Shown: one piece after another, positions 13,171-24,486 of the stretch
Numbering within the stretch: position 1 is the stretch's first letter
How the letters are laid out: each line of letters opens with the position of its first letter
Assembly: GCA_015178975.1 (NCBI GenBank)
Contig: WHVD01000180.1
Span: forward strand, 62,001 to 126,000
Length of the DNA: 64,000 nt
Direction of reading: 5' to 3'
DNA from: Hysterangium stoloniferum
Lineage: Eukaryota; Basidiomycota; Agaricomycetes; Hysterangiales; Hysterangiaceae
Notes under the pieces: model-generated
The model's input: the letters and a program-made list of their open reading frames with translations, nothing else
Told to the model about the DNA's origin: nothing
Database searches by the model: none
Program-made: the position numbers and the translations under genes

Positions 13171-13912
13171 AACAAAAATCTGATTAGTTCAGAAGTACAA
13201 AGCAGAGTAAATGTGTGAGGAAGCTATGTTTCAGAGGCAGCCCAGAAGAATACTCAGAAAATGATCTGGGTGAATTATGAAAAGACTTAGAAGTATAGTG
13301 AACCCTAAGCCCTAATAACAAGGTTTTTTGTATATAATCTTCACTTTTAAGAGTATATAACACAATATAGAGCATTTCACACATAGTATTTGACATTTTT
13401 AGAGCCTCTGTCATCCACAAGTACAGTTGTTTCAGTGTTGTGGCACTTCCTGTATCTCACTCCCTACACTGTGATTTGGTAACAGTTAGTTCCATTGTTG
13501 TCCACATCCCATTGTTCTCCACTAGTATTGTATTATGTACATGTGGATTTCAATACAGTAGTGGCTTTATTCCTCATCACTCATTCTAGTATCTGTCTGT
13601 GCTTGCAGCCGATACTAGTCTTACATTCCCAATTAGGAAGGTAACTGCCATGATATGCAAGTTTTTGGTGTAAACCTAGAATCCATGTCATTTAGAAGTC
13701 ACATTGTATTATTTAAGACTTTCATAAGTTTATTTGAGAATTAATACCACTCTAGGAAGGGCTAAAACAAAGTATATACCAATTAAAGTAGTGTACAAGG
13801 TATATTTCACCAGGAAAATATGCACTAGATGTAACAGTTCTCATATTTTGATGATCTAATGTCAAATATAATTTTATTTTGATGATTTTCAATACAAAAT
13901 TGATGACCTATC
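13171..13912. other. No gene seen; tail of the decayed element
   Basis: This AT-rich stretch follows the last readable codon of the MULE-like relic and runs to the boundary of the next LTR. Short open frames here have no recognisable product. It is probably the 3' end of the element or its flank. Confidence 0.4.
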
Positions 13913-14336
13913 TGTTACGACCGTGTTGCAACCTGACCGTCCCCGAGGTTATCACCACCTATCAACGATTCAAGTCATCACTCAAGTCCTCACATTGGAA
14001 ACCATCAGTTTCCCAATGCTGACGTATGTATGCTTTCAAGTGATCAAACTCCGTTTACGCCCCTGTCAAAATATACTCATACTATCTGGTTAAACTCTGA
14101 TACGTCCCTTTCCATTATGTTGATCCATTCTACTCTATGTTTCACACATGTCTAAAAATACTTGTAACTCTCAGACTCTTTCCTTTTCTCGTAATCCCGC
14201 TCTCGATTAATGTACGGCCTCCGAACTAATCCTAACCTTCCCGTTCCTAGTCAAGCTTATTTGTCAATACCACTTTCCACTCTTCTCCTAGTTAGTGTTT
14301 TCTAGATGCCTGATATTTGTATATGAACCCGCTGTA

Positions 14337-15944
14337 CAGTGGGTCAAAAAACTGCCCCAATGTTTGTGCATTTTAGAAAGATTGATACTGTGTGAAGGAA
14401 TGACATCAGTGAAAATTCTGAAAAATTCACATGATATACTAGAACATGTTGGCTATCTACCAACTTAAGAAATCATGTGAATCCAATCAAAACTCATTGC
14501 TTAATAAATCAAACAAAATAATCACTCATTAGGGCAGTTTTTTGACCCTCTATTATTTTCTCTGATTTTCAATATTACACACCAGTATAAGGTAGGAGTG
14601 GATCATATGAATCATCAACATGTCATGTGACCTTATTTGTATCAATCTGGCATGCTGAACTTTGTTCATTCATCTCCTTGACTCCTTACCACTACTATGA
14701 AATCCATCTCTGCAGAAAAGCATTCTTCTGTTATTTTTCTCCTCAATGAGGGGTATTCCCAGTGTCAAATTCAAGCTAGGACTGGTCTGGGAAAGGGTAC
14801 TATTGGCAGGATCAGTAGGGAGGTAGAGGGGGATAAGGAAAATCATCCTGGTGGCCATTCTTCCAAGCTTTCCTCTTATGATAAACAGTCAATTATCCAT
14901 TAAATCAGCTCTGGGAAGCTTGACAATGCTGTCCAAGCCACCCAATTTATAAATTTCATCATATCTACCTCTGTCACTCCTCAGACTGTTAGGAATGTGT
15001 TGAAGGAAGCTGGCTTTAGGTCAGCAACAAAGAAGAAAGTCCCTATGTTCAAGGGGTCTCATCGTCAGCAACATCTAAAGTTTGCCCAATACCATGAAAA
15101 TTGGACTATGGAGAACTGGAAGAGGGTGTTGTGGACTGATGAGACAAAAATCAATAGGATTGGGTCAGATGGGAAGGTATATGTTTGGAAGCAACAAGGG
15201 GAACCAGTATCAGACAGGACCACCACACCAACTATCAAACATGGAGCGGGGAATAACTTGATGGTTTGGGGGTATATGGGCTGGAATGGGGTGGGGAAGC
15301 TGATAGAGGTGCAGAAGAACATGGATACAGTGCAGTATTATGAGATTTTGGAGGAGGGAGTGGAGGAGAGCATTGAAAGTTTGGAGATGGCTGAGGATAA
15401 GTGGTACTTCCAACAGGACAATGATCCAAAACATACCTCAACAAAGGCAGACCAGTGGTTATCTGACAATAACATCATTCCCATGAATTGGCCTGCCCAA
15501 TCCCCTGATCTAAATCCCATTGAACACCTCTGGCAACACCTCAAGGCCAAACTCCAACAATATGACATATCACCCAAAGGAGTACATAAATTATGGGACA
15601 GGGTGGCAAAGGAGTGGACTGAAATACCACCAGAGACATGTCAGAAGCTAATAGAAAGCATGCCTAGGAGGATACAGGCAGTTTTAAAGGCAAAGGGGGG
15701 TCATACAAAGTATTAGATTGTAAAATAATAGAGGGTCAAAAAACTGCCCCAATGAGTGATTATTTTGTTTGATTTATTGAGCAATGAGTTTTGATTGGAA
15801 TCACATGATTTCTTAAGTTGGTAGATAGCCAACATGTGCTAGTATATCATGTGAATTTTTCAGAATTTTTGCTGATGTCATTCCTTCACACAATATCAAT
15901 CTTTCTAAAATGCACAAACATTGGGACAGTTTTTTGACCCACTG
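14337..15944 (+). mobile_element. Tc1/mariner transposon with long nested-end TIRs
   Basis: A 1608-bp element bounded by CAGTGGGTCAAAAAACTG and its complement, with TA on both sides (14335-14336 and 15945-15946) as expected for Tc1/mariner. The terminal inverted repeats are about 225 bp and nearly identical. The inner end of each repeat carries the same GGGTCAAAAAACTGCCCC motif in the opposite orientation, near 14533 and 15731. Each arm is thus itself bounded by inverted repeats. The single transposase gene lies between the arms. It sits inside the LTR at 13913-16268. Confidence 0.93.
14697..15716 (+). pseudogene. Tc1-type DD34E transposase with one in-frame stop
   Basis: This is the transposase of the surrounding Tc1 element, 339 codons plus one internal stop. 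Residues about 1-60 form the first helix-turn-helix (SQCQIQARTGLGKGTIGRI). The catalytic triad is visible: D in LWTDETKI, D in FQQDNDPKH, and E in SPDLNPIEHLW. There are 34 residues between the second D and E, the Tc1 signature. The frame from 14697 and the frame from 14997 are the same and are interrupted only by TAA at 14901-14903. The rest is open to 15716. One base change could therefore explain the loss, so the copy is recently inactivated or depends on readthrough. Confidence 0.92.
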
Positions 15945-16408
15945 TAGTTGTAGTTACTAGGCAATCAGAATATCAACTCAGAATACCCTCTTACGACTAT
16001 AGGAATCTCATACTAAGTATTCCACTTTCTGCCTTCACGTGTGCTCGCCCCCTCTCGGTCCCCGACCCCTTGGCCTGACACTCGACTTATCCCTCAATTC
16101 CGATTGGTAGTTTCACTGAGAGGTATTCGTTAGGACTAGTCTTCACCCACCCAAAATTTAAGGACACCCGACGGATAACTGCGAGGGTGCAGCACATAAG
16201 CTGAAGCCAAGTCCTTCCGATCAGTCCCCGTCAGTCCACCGACATTAGTCAGTCTTCAGTTCTTAACACTATCTACTTATTTTGCAAAAAGAAACATGTC
16301 ACAGCACTTTCCTATATGTAGCCTCTGGTCACACTAATGCTGTGCTCTTTGTGTATCAATGACTTACTGTACTTCCCAATCGACTACATATATGTAGGAA
16401 AGTGCCAT

Positions 16409-17000
16409 TGTTAAGATCTAAACCAAACAGGGAGAGGGGGCTCTAGAGGATAGTCACAATTCATTGAATATACAAAATTTTATTGAAAAATTCTCATATT
16501 TTTGTGAGACTGTTCCTTTAGGCTTGAGGCTCATGGGTGGGTTTCTGGAGAAACCCACAGAAGTTCCAGGAAGGACATTGCTTCAGTTTATATGCTGTCC
16601 CCTCAGATATTGCAGTGTCCAACTTCAAACAGAAGTGAACGGGAAACCTGCAGGTTCCGAGGATACATACATATATGAGTAGATGCTAAGTCAATTTTCT
16701 GATTGCCTTCTAATGTACAGATAGCTACTTGCCTATATAGATTGGTAGACTATTGTACTACTTATTCAGACATACAAAAAGACATATTAGGAATACAACA
16801 AAACAATAAACCAGATTACAAACTAAACAGAAACAAGGGACAAACTAAAACCAGATGTCAACTGGCAAAGCCAGATTGAGAACAAGGAGATCCGGAATGT
16901 CCAGGTGGAGTCTGGTGTGCCATTCATGTGTTACAGAGGGTCAGGCACATATATGCTGTAAGCTGGTGCCTGGAGACCAGTGGGTTTTCTGGTCATAACA
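16409..17000 (+). mobile_element. Degenerate LTR, family A relative
   Basis: The segment starts TGTTAAG and ends CATAACA. It contains a diverged version of the family A signature: GGTTTCTGGAGAAACCC near 16540 and GCTTCAGTTTATATGCTG near 16578. No matching 5-bp duplication was found at these borders, so they are approximate. Compared with copy 1, many differences are CG to TG or CA. This looks like an older copy decayed at CpG sites. Confidence 0.6.
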
Positions 17001-17019
17001 TCCTTGGCTTATACAGACA

Positions 17020-17340
17020 TTTTCTGGCCCTTGAGCATTCCAATTCACATATTCTTGGAGTCCCCAGACTTCCCAGTTCTCATCCAGCATGTCCTTGGAA
17101 CCCAGACTTCCCAGTGTTCATACAGCATGTTCCCAGAACCCCTGGACCTCCCAGTTCTTCCCAGTTCTATGACATTCAGCCCATTTGGGTGTTTTCTGGC
17201 CTTTTCCAGCATCCTCTTTTGCCTTGGGCAATATTTTGGCCCTTCATGGAAACTCCTGGTCCATCCAAGCATTTTCTGGCCTTTCTGGCACTCTTTTGTC
17301 CCACTGGGTAGCCTTTTGGTGCTGCCTTGAACCCTCTGCA
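17020..17340 (+). repeat. Imperfect low-complexity repeats
   Basis: Short motifs recur irregularly here: CCCAGACTTCCCAG and related forms near 17065-17150, and TTTTCTGGCC near 17017, 17200 and 17270. The open frames on both strands are Pro/Ser-rich and shifted versions of each other, as repeats give. No gene is proposed. The rest of 17341-17943 holds nothing I can name. Confidence 0.5.
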
Positions 17341-17943
17341 TGCTAACATTTTGGATTTTCAGCACCCCAGGTTCCCCTTTGCCTTGCTCCTCCATTCTCC
17401 TACCTCAAAGCCTCTAGCCCTCTGTCCATCTTATACTTCATCATTCTTTGGCCCTCCAACTTTCAGTCACACTTTGTTATTTTTATCCAGTGTGTGAGGT
17501 ATCTACACATCACCTTCTAGAAGTCTCGTAGGGTCTCAACCTAATGGGGGGGATATCTTTAGGATCCTCACCCTTTTGGACCCCCACAACTTGGCCTTAC
17601 CTTTATAACCTTTCTAGGACCTTGACATCAGTGCCTTGGACTATGGAGCCACCACCTTGGGACCCTGACACTTGGTTTATGTTGTTATCCCTGTCTTTCA
17701 GCCCCTGCAACTTGTTCTTACCCTTGGAGGATAACCCAAAACTTTAAAAGTTATTTATCCACTAAAGTATATATATTTATATTGTTTGTTGTAAAGTTAA
17801 TATTTAATCAAATTCAGTCTATTAGATGACATTCTGGAGAATAAGGAAATATTCATATTTATCTTGTATCTGGCAAAAGTTAGTCAAACAAACATATATA
17901 TATTATCCTTTTGGGGATAAATTCCACAACATAGATTGGTTGG

Positions 17944-18925
17944 TGTTAGGATACACACACAGGCCAGGTTTCCAGAGAAACCCGCGGGATATCCGGTAGG
18001 ACTTGGCTTCAGCTTATAGGCTGCACCCTCGCTAGATCGTGTTGTCCAATTTCAAATGGACGGACGGGGATCCTGGAGAGTCCGGGCAGGGTTCGTGGGT
18101 CATAGGTCGTAAGTCGGAGGTCGTGGGTCGTAGGTCGTGGGTCGTAGGTCGTGGGTCGTAGGTCGGGGGTCGTAGGTCGGGGGTCGTGGGTCGTGAGTCG
18201 AGTTGGTTGAGAGAGGTAGATGCGCTGGAGCCCGTGGGCTCCGACTAGTGTGAGCAATGTGAATCGAGTAAGGTTTTAGAGCGGAAAATATTATTAGATT
18301 ACTGGGGGGAATCTAAGCTAATTTTCTGACTGGATTGTATGTACAACATCTGCCAGTTTATATAGACCATGGAGTGAATGACATACCAAATCCAGTAATG
18401 GCGAAACGAAACTAACAAAACATGAAACGGGAATAGTAAACACCAAATTGGTGTTAGGAATGGAACGGAACGGAACGGAACGGAACGGAACGGAACGGAA
18501 CGGAACGGAACGGAACGGAACGGAACGGAACGGAACGGAACGGAACGGAACGGAACGGAACGGAACGGAACGGAGTGGAGTCCAAATCGTGACAAAGCAT
18601 AACCCATAACGGGAAATGGAGCGGGAGCGGAGTCCTAAATCGTGACAGGTCATTTGACTAAAACGGGAACGGGGCTCGATTAGAGCAGTGACAGGATTCT
18701 AAGCGGGGACCGGTGACTGGTGCGTGGGACGAAGACGGACATAGACAGAGTCGGAGTCCGGGGGAAGTCCGGTGACTGATATGTGTCGTAATGAGGTCGA
18801 ACGTAACGAGTCTTGACGTAACGGAGTCCGGGCAGAAAATCCTATAAACAGACGATTGGTGCTTGTAGCACGTGGGGGCGTACGGGTTAGTGCCCGGAGT
18901 CCGGCGGGATTGTCCAGTCATAACA
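17944..18925 (+). mobile_element. Solo LTR, family A copy 2
   Basis: This 982-bp element begins TGTTAGG and ends CATAACA. It is flanked by GTTGG on both sides (17939-17943 and 18926-18930). It is closely similar to the LTR at 6643-7462. Its extra length comes from two internal expansions: a GTCGTGGGTCGTAG-type repeat near 18095-18200 and a GGAAC array at 18462-18574. The different target duplications show that copies 1 and 2 are independent insertions, not the ends of one element. Confidence 0.9.
18462..18574 (+). repeat. (GGAAC)n array, about 22 copies
   Basis: An uninterrupted pentanucleotide array lies inside solo LTR copy 2. The matching place in copy 1 (near 7091-7110) has only a few imperfect units. 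On the minus strand it translates as a repeated RSVPF, a by-product of the array and not a protein. Confidence 0.97.
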
Positions 18926-18930
18926 GTTGG

Positions 18931-20630
18931 CCAGATAGTTCTGGTTAACTTTCTAAACCAAATATATTTAAATTATATGAACTATATTTGAAAGTTTGCA
19001 TAATATACAAGAGAATGCATCTTATCCCAAAGATTAGGTGACATCCCAAAGATTAGGTAACAATCCAAATAATTTTGTTCAACCATGACATTTGTGCATA
19101 TTTTAAAAGAGTATACAAGTCTTAAAGATGAGATTTTGGATTAATGAAATATAAGCTCCTAAAACGTGTAGTCAGAGCCAGGGGAAATAGTCTCACTTAA
19201 AAATATGAGGACTTTTCCATAAAATTTTGTATATTTAATGAAGTGTGACTATCCTCCCTTGTAACCCTCTGGCACCCCAACCAGGACACAGCACCACCTC
19301 CTCAGCACTCTGAAACCTGTTTTGTTGTAGATTACCTCTTTAGGCATTCTGTTCCATCTCCATTCTAATGTTCTCCCTTCATCCATTCTACATGTAAATG
19401 TTACAGTATTTCCCACCTCATACCTTTTAGAATACTTTTGTTACATCATATTTAGTCTCATCTAGATCCCCATTCCTTTTCCCACTTCTTTTTGACCTGT
19501 TATTACTCTCACTACTCTGATCAGACTTCCAATCATCCATTTAATTGTAGTATAAAGCTTTTTCATGTATGCTACAGTTCTCTAGTTTGAAACTCAACTT
19601 AGATTACCCTTCTAGTCCTATTACTCCCATTCTAATACCCCTTTATCCCACAACTCTTAGTAATTTGGCCCTCTGGTCAACTTATCTAAGTGTTGATCTC
19701 TTCCTCTATTGTACTATCCATTCTGTTTGAAATACTGGAGCACCCTAACAGTTCATGCAAGGGCACAACACATACATTGAAGCCAAACTCCACTTTGCCT
19801 TATAGAATCAGACCTCCTGATTAGTACAATTTACCATTTTCAGATCTCCAAAATCATCCCCTTTTGCCCCCCTTACTTAGATCTTAACAGGGGGGCTGGG
19901 ATCCTAACACCAAGCCACAGTCTACCTTCCTTATCTTCAATTCCTTATCTTCCCAACCCCCTTTTATTACTTGTTCAGACCCATCTCAACCATAAAACAA
20001 CATAACACAGCATTCAATCTTGGACCTTCTGTGGAGCTGAGAATATGCAAGTACTCATTTGCTTGAAATAACAAGGTCAACTGAATAGTTTGTGAGGGTG
20101 TAGCACATACATAAGCTGAAGCCAAGTCCTACTTGCTCTCAGCCATCTCCCTTAGTCCTTGGTAATTATTTAGAGGCTTCAGTTCTTTTATATTTAGATG
20201 ACTTTGGATTATGGATGAAATACTGCAAGGAGAATGAGAGGGGTGTGAAGTGGTCAAACACAGTGTGCTAAATGTTCCAGCAGCAACAATACTAGTAATT
20301 GCTGATTCATGTTGGCTGTGTTGTATTGTCTGCAGTGTTTAAAGAAATTCACTATTTTCAAGAGCTATTGATACCTCACTGAGTTCATCAATGAGGAGCA
20401 CAACTGGCTGATCCCAGCTGTGAGCACATTCTTTGTATCTTTGGGCCACTTTTTTGGGCCAATCCATTTAAGGTCCCTGTTATGTAAGTGATAATTTTGT
20501 TATTTTAGTGCTGCGCGGGACTAGACGCGCCTGGGCGCCTGGGAAGCAGGCCTATTAGTTAGGTGTTTGGTCATATTACGCCACCCCTATAGCCACAGCA
20601 CACGTAGCTCTCATTAGTGATTAACATTAA
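18931..20630 (-). repeat. Degenerate LTR fragments and gene-free DNA
   Basis: No gene is supported. Two pieces resemble the reverse complement of the family A LTR start. One, about 19740-19889, contains GAAGCCAAACTCC and ends ATCTTAACA. The other, about 20090-20190, contains AAGCTGAAGCCAAGTCCTAC. The intervening sequence is AT-rich with no open frame of note. Boundaries are uncertain. Confidence 0.5.
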
Positions 20631-20636
20631 CATATC

Positions 20637-21842
20637 ATGGCCTCAACGGGGGGTCTTTCAAGACGACGAGTAGCGCCAACCCCAGCGACGACTACAGCGG
20701 ACGACGGTGTCATTGCACCTTCGGTCGCCTCTTCCTCGACCCCTGTGACTGACGGCGATGGCAACGGCGGACACACACATGCCGGAACGGCAATGGAAGG
20801 CGGGAGTAAGGTTGCATATGACCCGAGAGACTTAGGGAACGAAGATGCAGCTCTTCCAAAGTTGACCTTATTGGAGGAGATTTTGCTGCTGGGCTTGAAA
20901 GATAAGCAGGTGGGTGCCAATGTTTCGCGGATCGCAGGCTTATCACATACTTCCTATAGGGCTATCTTTCCTTCTGGAACGACAACATCTCGTATGCCCT
21001 GCGCGGTTGCATCCTCATCGAACTCGCTCTTCGTCGTCGTATCGCAACGGTTCGCGAGCCATTGCGTCGACGTTACCCGCTTCCAGACCGCCTTATAGAA
21101 GTCATTGACGATCGCCAAACGGGCGAGACAATCCTAGATGAAGCGCTCAAGATGATCAACACAACGGAGGAGAAGATGGGTGTTGGAAGCTGGATCGACC
21201 TAATGTCCGGTATGCCCATTCCTCACGCTCTCGCACTCTGCAGGCTAACTATCAACACCAGGCGAAACATGGAACGTTCTCAAAATTGGCTTCCAACTAA
21301 AACAAGTCCGCGAACGCCTCGCGAAAGGCCTCGTCGACAAAGGCGTCCTCCGCACAGAAAAACGAAATTTCCTCCTCTTTGATATGGCAACCCACCCCAT
21401 CGCCGATACCCGTACCAAAGAGGCACTCGTATCCCGCGTCCTTGCACTCCTTACGATTCGGACGGCCGCGATTCCACCACAGGCACTGGATAAGGAGGGG
21501 ATTCAAGCTAGGGTAATGAGGAGTGTCGCATTGGTGTGTGCTGCGTATGCGGCGAGTGTGTTGGAGAATCCATTGGCGAGGCTGGGCTATGACGAGCGGG
21601 AAGAGGCATTTGCGCGGTGTGATGATATCTTGGCGGAGTTTTCAACCTGGCCGTTCTCGTCTACGCCTTCGGGATCGACGGCAGCACGTAAACATTCAAA
21701 CCATTCGAGTGCGGGAGGGAAGGTAGCTGTATTTGAGCTGGTCAAAGAGGCAAAGAAGGAGATGAATAGGGATGAGGACCTGTCGTTTGAGATTGTGGCG
21801 GCAGTGTTTGAGGTGTTCAGTCGGATGGATAGCCTGTTGTGA
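20637..21842 (+). CDS. VPS74: VPS74/GOLPH3 family Golgi protein
   Basis: Three exons: 20637-20909, 20960-21209 and 21262-21842. The introns are 50 and 52 nt, GT-AG, and the spliced frame encodes 367 residues (yeast Vps74 is 345). The N-terminus (about 1-75) is low-complexity Ser/Thr/Gly-rich. The GPP34 domain follows, with TLLEEILLLGLKDKQ running across the first splice into GYLSFWNDNISYALRGC. Later come ETWNVLKIGFQLKQVRERL and KRNFLLFDMATHPI, all hallmarks of the family. Family members bind PI4P on the Golgi and retain glycosyltransferases by binding their cytosolic tails. This is the first intact housekeeping gene after the transposon block. Confidence 0.95.
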
Positions 21843-22393
21843 ACGCATTGGTGTTTTTAGATGAACTTTTGATGGTGCCAGGTGCGTCATGTGTGTCCAT
21901 CTTTATTACCCTTGCTGACGTTTGGAGAAGGACGTTTTGCACGAACTATAATACAACATGCAACCTAACGTGAACCACCGGATTCCATGCATTGCGCCCC
22001 ATATCCTATATATCTTCTGGTATGATTCCCCTCGACCACCAGCCTGCCAGATTCGTTTTAGCATTTTGTTTACCTCTTATGTACGCAAAAGTAACCACTC
22101 ATATTCGACGTGAATAACATATTATGGGACTTTCATTTTTCTCACAGCTGAGTATAGAAGCAGATGCTCGAGTTGACTTTGGCGAACTGATCTGAGTGAA
22201 CGTTAAAAGCATAACTCGCTGATGTTCTCTGTTACGTCCAGGAACTTCTTCAGCCATGATCCAAAATAACTAATGCGAGCCTTCTGAAAACAACCTGGAC
22301 GGCAAATACGCACACATATAAGGCATCCCATTGTTCGCCCGCCGTGATAAGGGAAAATCGCACAAGAACACAATGGTCGGACGATCCGCCGAA
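21843..22393. other. Intergenic, no gene seen
   Basis: This lies between the VPS74 stop and the C-terminal end of the casein kinase relic. No open frame or RNA gene is recognised. It presumably holds the VPS74 3' UTR. Confidence 0.5.
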
Positions 22394-24330
22394 CTAGCCG
22401 TTCTGTTCCATCTCAACACCGCCTCTCCCCATCCGCTCCATTCCCCCACCCCAACCCCACGACGTCTCTCGTCTCTCCTGCCCCTCTTTATCCCATCCTA
22501 GAAGCATCCAACTTTCATGCCCATGCCCAGTCCCAACGTCACTACCGTTTGTAGCGGAGGCTGGGCCTGTGCCTGGCCATACTGAGGCGTCGGGATCGAT
22601 GTGTGGAGGGATAAAGAGCGAGGATAAAGAGGGAGGGCTGGGGTTGGTTGCACTTACGCGTAGGGGTGGGCGTTGGTGAAGCCCATGTTGGGATTGGAGA
22701 GGAAGGAGGGTCGACAAAATCATCTCACCTATTAGCCGTGCGTCTTTTCCCAGGTGATGCAGTCTTTGTCGGAGGTGGGGCATCAGCGATGGATGGTCAC
22801 GATCGCGTTTCGCGCTGCTCTCGATTGGCGCAATGCCGTCCCTCACGTCCGCGTTCACGGGACCTGCTCCACCCGTTCCTCCTGTTGTGTGGGCTTGTGC
22901 CAATAGTGCCGAGCTCTACACAGAAAAGTATACGAAATCATCAACGTTCAAGTCTAGCGCCTCGAACAAAATCAACAAAGTATAAGCCACTCACACTGTC
23001 AGCTTTGCACTCTTTCTCACTGTTCAACAACATCCGACCGAAAACCCCATCTTCGATGTCACCATTAAACTTCAGCACTTTGAAGAAGAGTTCACGGAGA
23101 AAGTCGTAGTCAGGCTGTTCTTCAAAGCCGAGCTTGCGGACGTAACTCACGTAAATCGCAAATTCGCCTAAGAGAGGAGCAGAGAATTAATTAGTGTTGG
23201 ATTTTTCACGAGCAGTAAAGAAATGGCTAATGAGGAAACCGCGTGCGCCAGGGGTTCAAGATGATACCGATATCACGAAGGCAGCAAAAATTAATGAGCC
23301 CATAACTCACCCAGAAAACCCTCGCTATCGGTGTCGTTTGCTTTTCTCCCCAAGCTTCTCATGCTTCTTCCTGTTAGTCTGTGCCTTGAGGCCCTGCCAT
23401 GGGAGATCACCGCAGAGGAAGTACATAAACACAAGGCCGAGTCCCTCCAGATCGTCGCGGCGTGATTGTTCTGTGGTTATGTATGAGATTGAGCTATTGT
23501 ATCTAAGGCGAACACCCTCGAAACGCTTACGTCGACCCTCATGTATCGGGCCGTGCCTGAGAGTCTTCCATTCTCGGCAGGGAATATGTTGCCTTGTATT
23601 TGGATCCGCGGTGATGTTTAGCTTTAGCCATGTTGCAGTCTGGAGAAGAACGTTAGACGCGGAGACAGACGGCCGAAGTTGCCACGTGCTCACCGATCAT
23701 GTAGATAGTATTTGCATGTATTTGCATTCTTCGTCCCCAGCGGGCCAATGAGAAAGTTGTCGGGTCTTATGTCACGATACGTGTATAGCTTGTACTCGCG
23801 TTAACTGTTAACCGTGAACCGTGTAATGTGAGCACATATCCTCATACTATACCCAGTTAAACACACCACATGCCATGCTAACATGCAAACACACTTGACC
23901 CTAAACTTGCGCCTATACATGTAGAAAAGATCTTCAAGACCTGGACCGAAGATATCGATGACGAGGACATTATGGAGGCCTTCTTGACCAAATGATGGAC
24001 CTGGGGGAGTCCGGGTGTACCAGCGAGGGTCCTGTACGCTCGGTATTTATCACAAAGTTAAGGTGCGTCACTTTTTCCCGGCTCGAATTTTGATTGCTGC
24101 GGGGAAATGTGAGGATTGAGCTCGTTCTTACTTCGGAACTCAATCTACTCACCGACAAAGCTCCATTGAACAACCTGGTACCTAGGTTGAAGTCAAATAT
24201 ATTTTAGGGCGGTCTTCGTCGAATACTCAAGCTATCATGCTCACCCTCAAATACAACTACAAAGCTTCCTTCTCCGATCTACTCTACCAAGACGGTCAGA
24301 AAATCAGCGCACTTGGGGGTTTAAGTGGCG
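22394..24330 (-). pseudogene. Casein kinase 1 family pseudogene
   Basis: CK1 motifs appear in order on the minus strand but in shifting frames. They are a glycine loop reading GEGSFVVVFEG (near 24255-24290, third Gly lost), YRTLAGTPGLPQV, LHNVLVIDIFGPGLEDLF, and YRDIRPDNFLIG (near 23740). Next come IDCNMAK in place of the DFG motif, HIPCRE and SGTARYM in different frames, EQSRRDDLEGLG (near 23440) and YVRKLGFEEQPDYDFLRELF (near 23120). Intron positions are still visible, for example before EQSRRDD. A Ser/His-rich tail ends near 22394. At least three frame breaks cannot be explained by introns, and two catalytic motifs are altered. CK1 is a ubiquitous Ser/Thr kinase; this copy should be non-functional. 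A single-residue change in a family member under selection would not produce this pattern. Confidence 0.8.
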
Positions 24331-24486
24331 ATATCACGTACTTGTAATGGGCCCCCACCACACTCAAATGACGGCCACTCTTACTTTGCAAATACACTCT
24401 ACAATTACCGCTCCATCCACGAGAGGTCAGGTTAATAAGTTTCGCGTCGACTGTTATATTCCTGCATGTGACCAATTATATAAGCA

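Larger units (their letters stand above)
13913..16268 (-). mobile_element. Solo LTR, family A relative, interrupted by a Tc1 element
   Basis: Read on the minus strand, this is an LTR related to copies 1 and 2. It shares the GGACTTGGCTTCAGCTTAT segment, seen here as its reverse complement near 16198-16220. It starts TGTTACG and ends TTAACA on the plus strand. CTATC flanks both ends (13908-13912 and 16269-16273), a perfect 5-bp duplication. Removing the 1608-bp Tc1 element and one duplicated TA leaves about 746 bp. The LTR must therefore have inserted before the Tc1 element. Confidence 0.85.

Noticed and set aside
17045..17395. Overlapping Pro-rich frames on both strands
   Set aside because: They are explained by irregular short repeats; each frame is a shifted reading of the same units.
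18009..18257. Minus-strand frame with repeated TTHDPRPTT-like units
   Set aside because: It comes from the GTCGTGGGTCGTAG repeat within the LTR and has no independent support.
18299..18653. Minus-strand frames with repeated RSVPF units
   Set aside because: They are the translation of the GGAAC array inside a solo LTR. Several frames stay open only because the pentanucleotide has no stop.
6643..18925. Reading the LTRs at 6.6 and 17.9 kb as the two ends of one retrotransposon
   Set aside because: Each has its own perfect and different target duplication, and the DNA between them carries unrelated DNA transposons.
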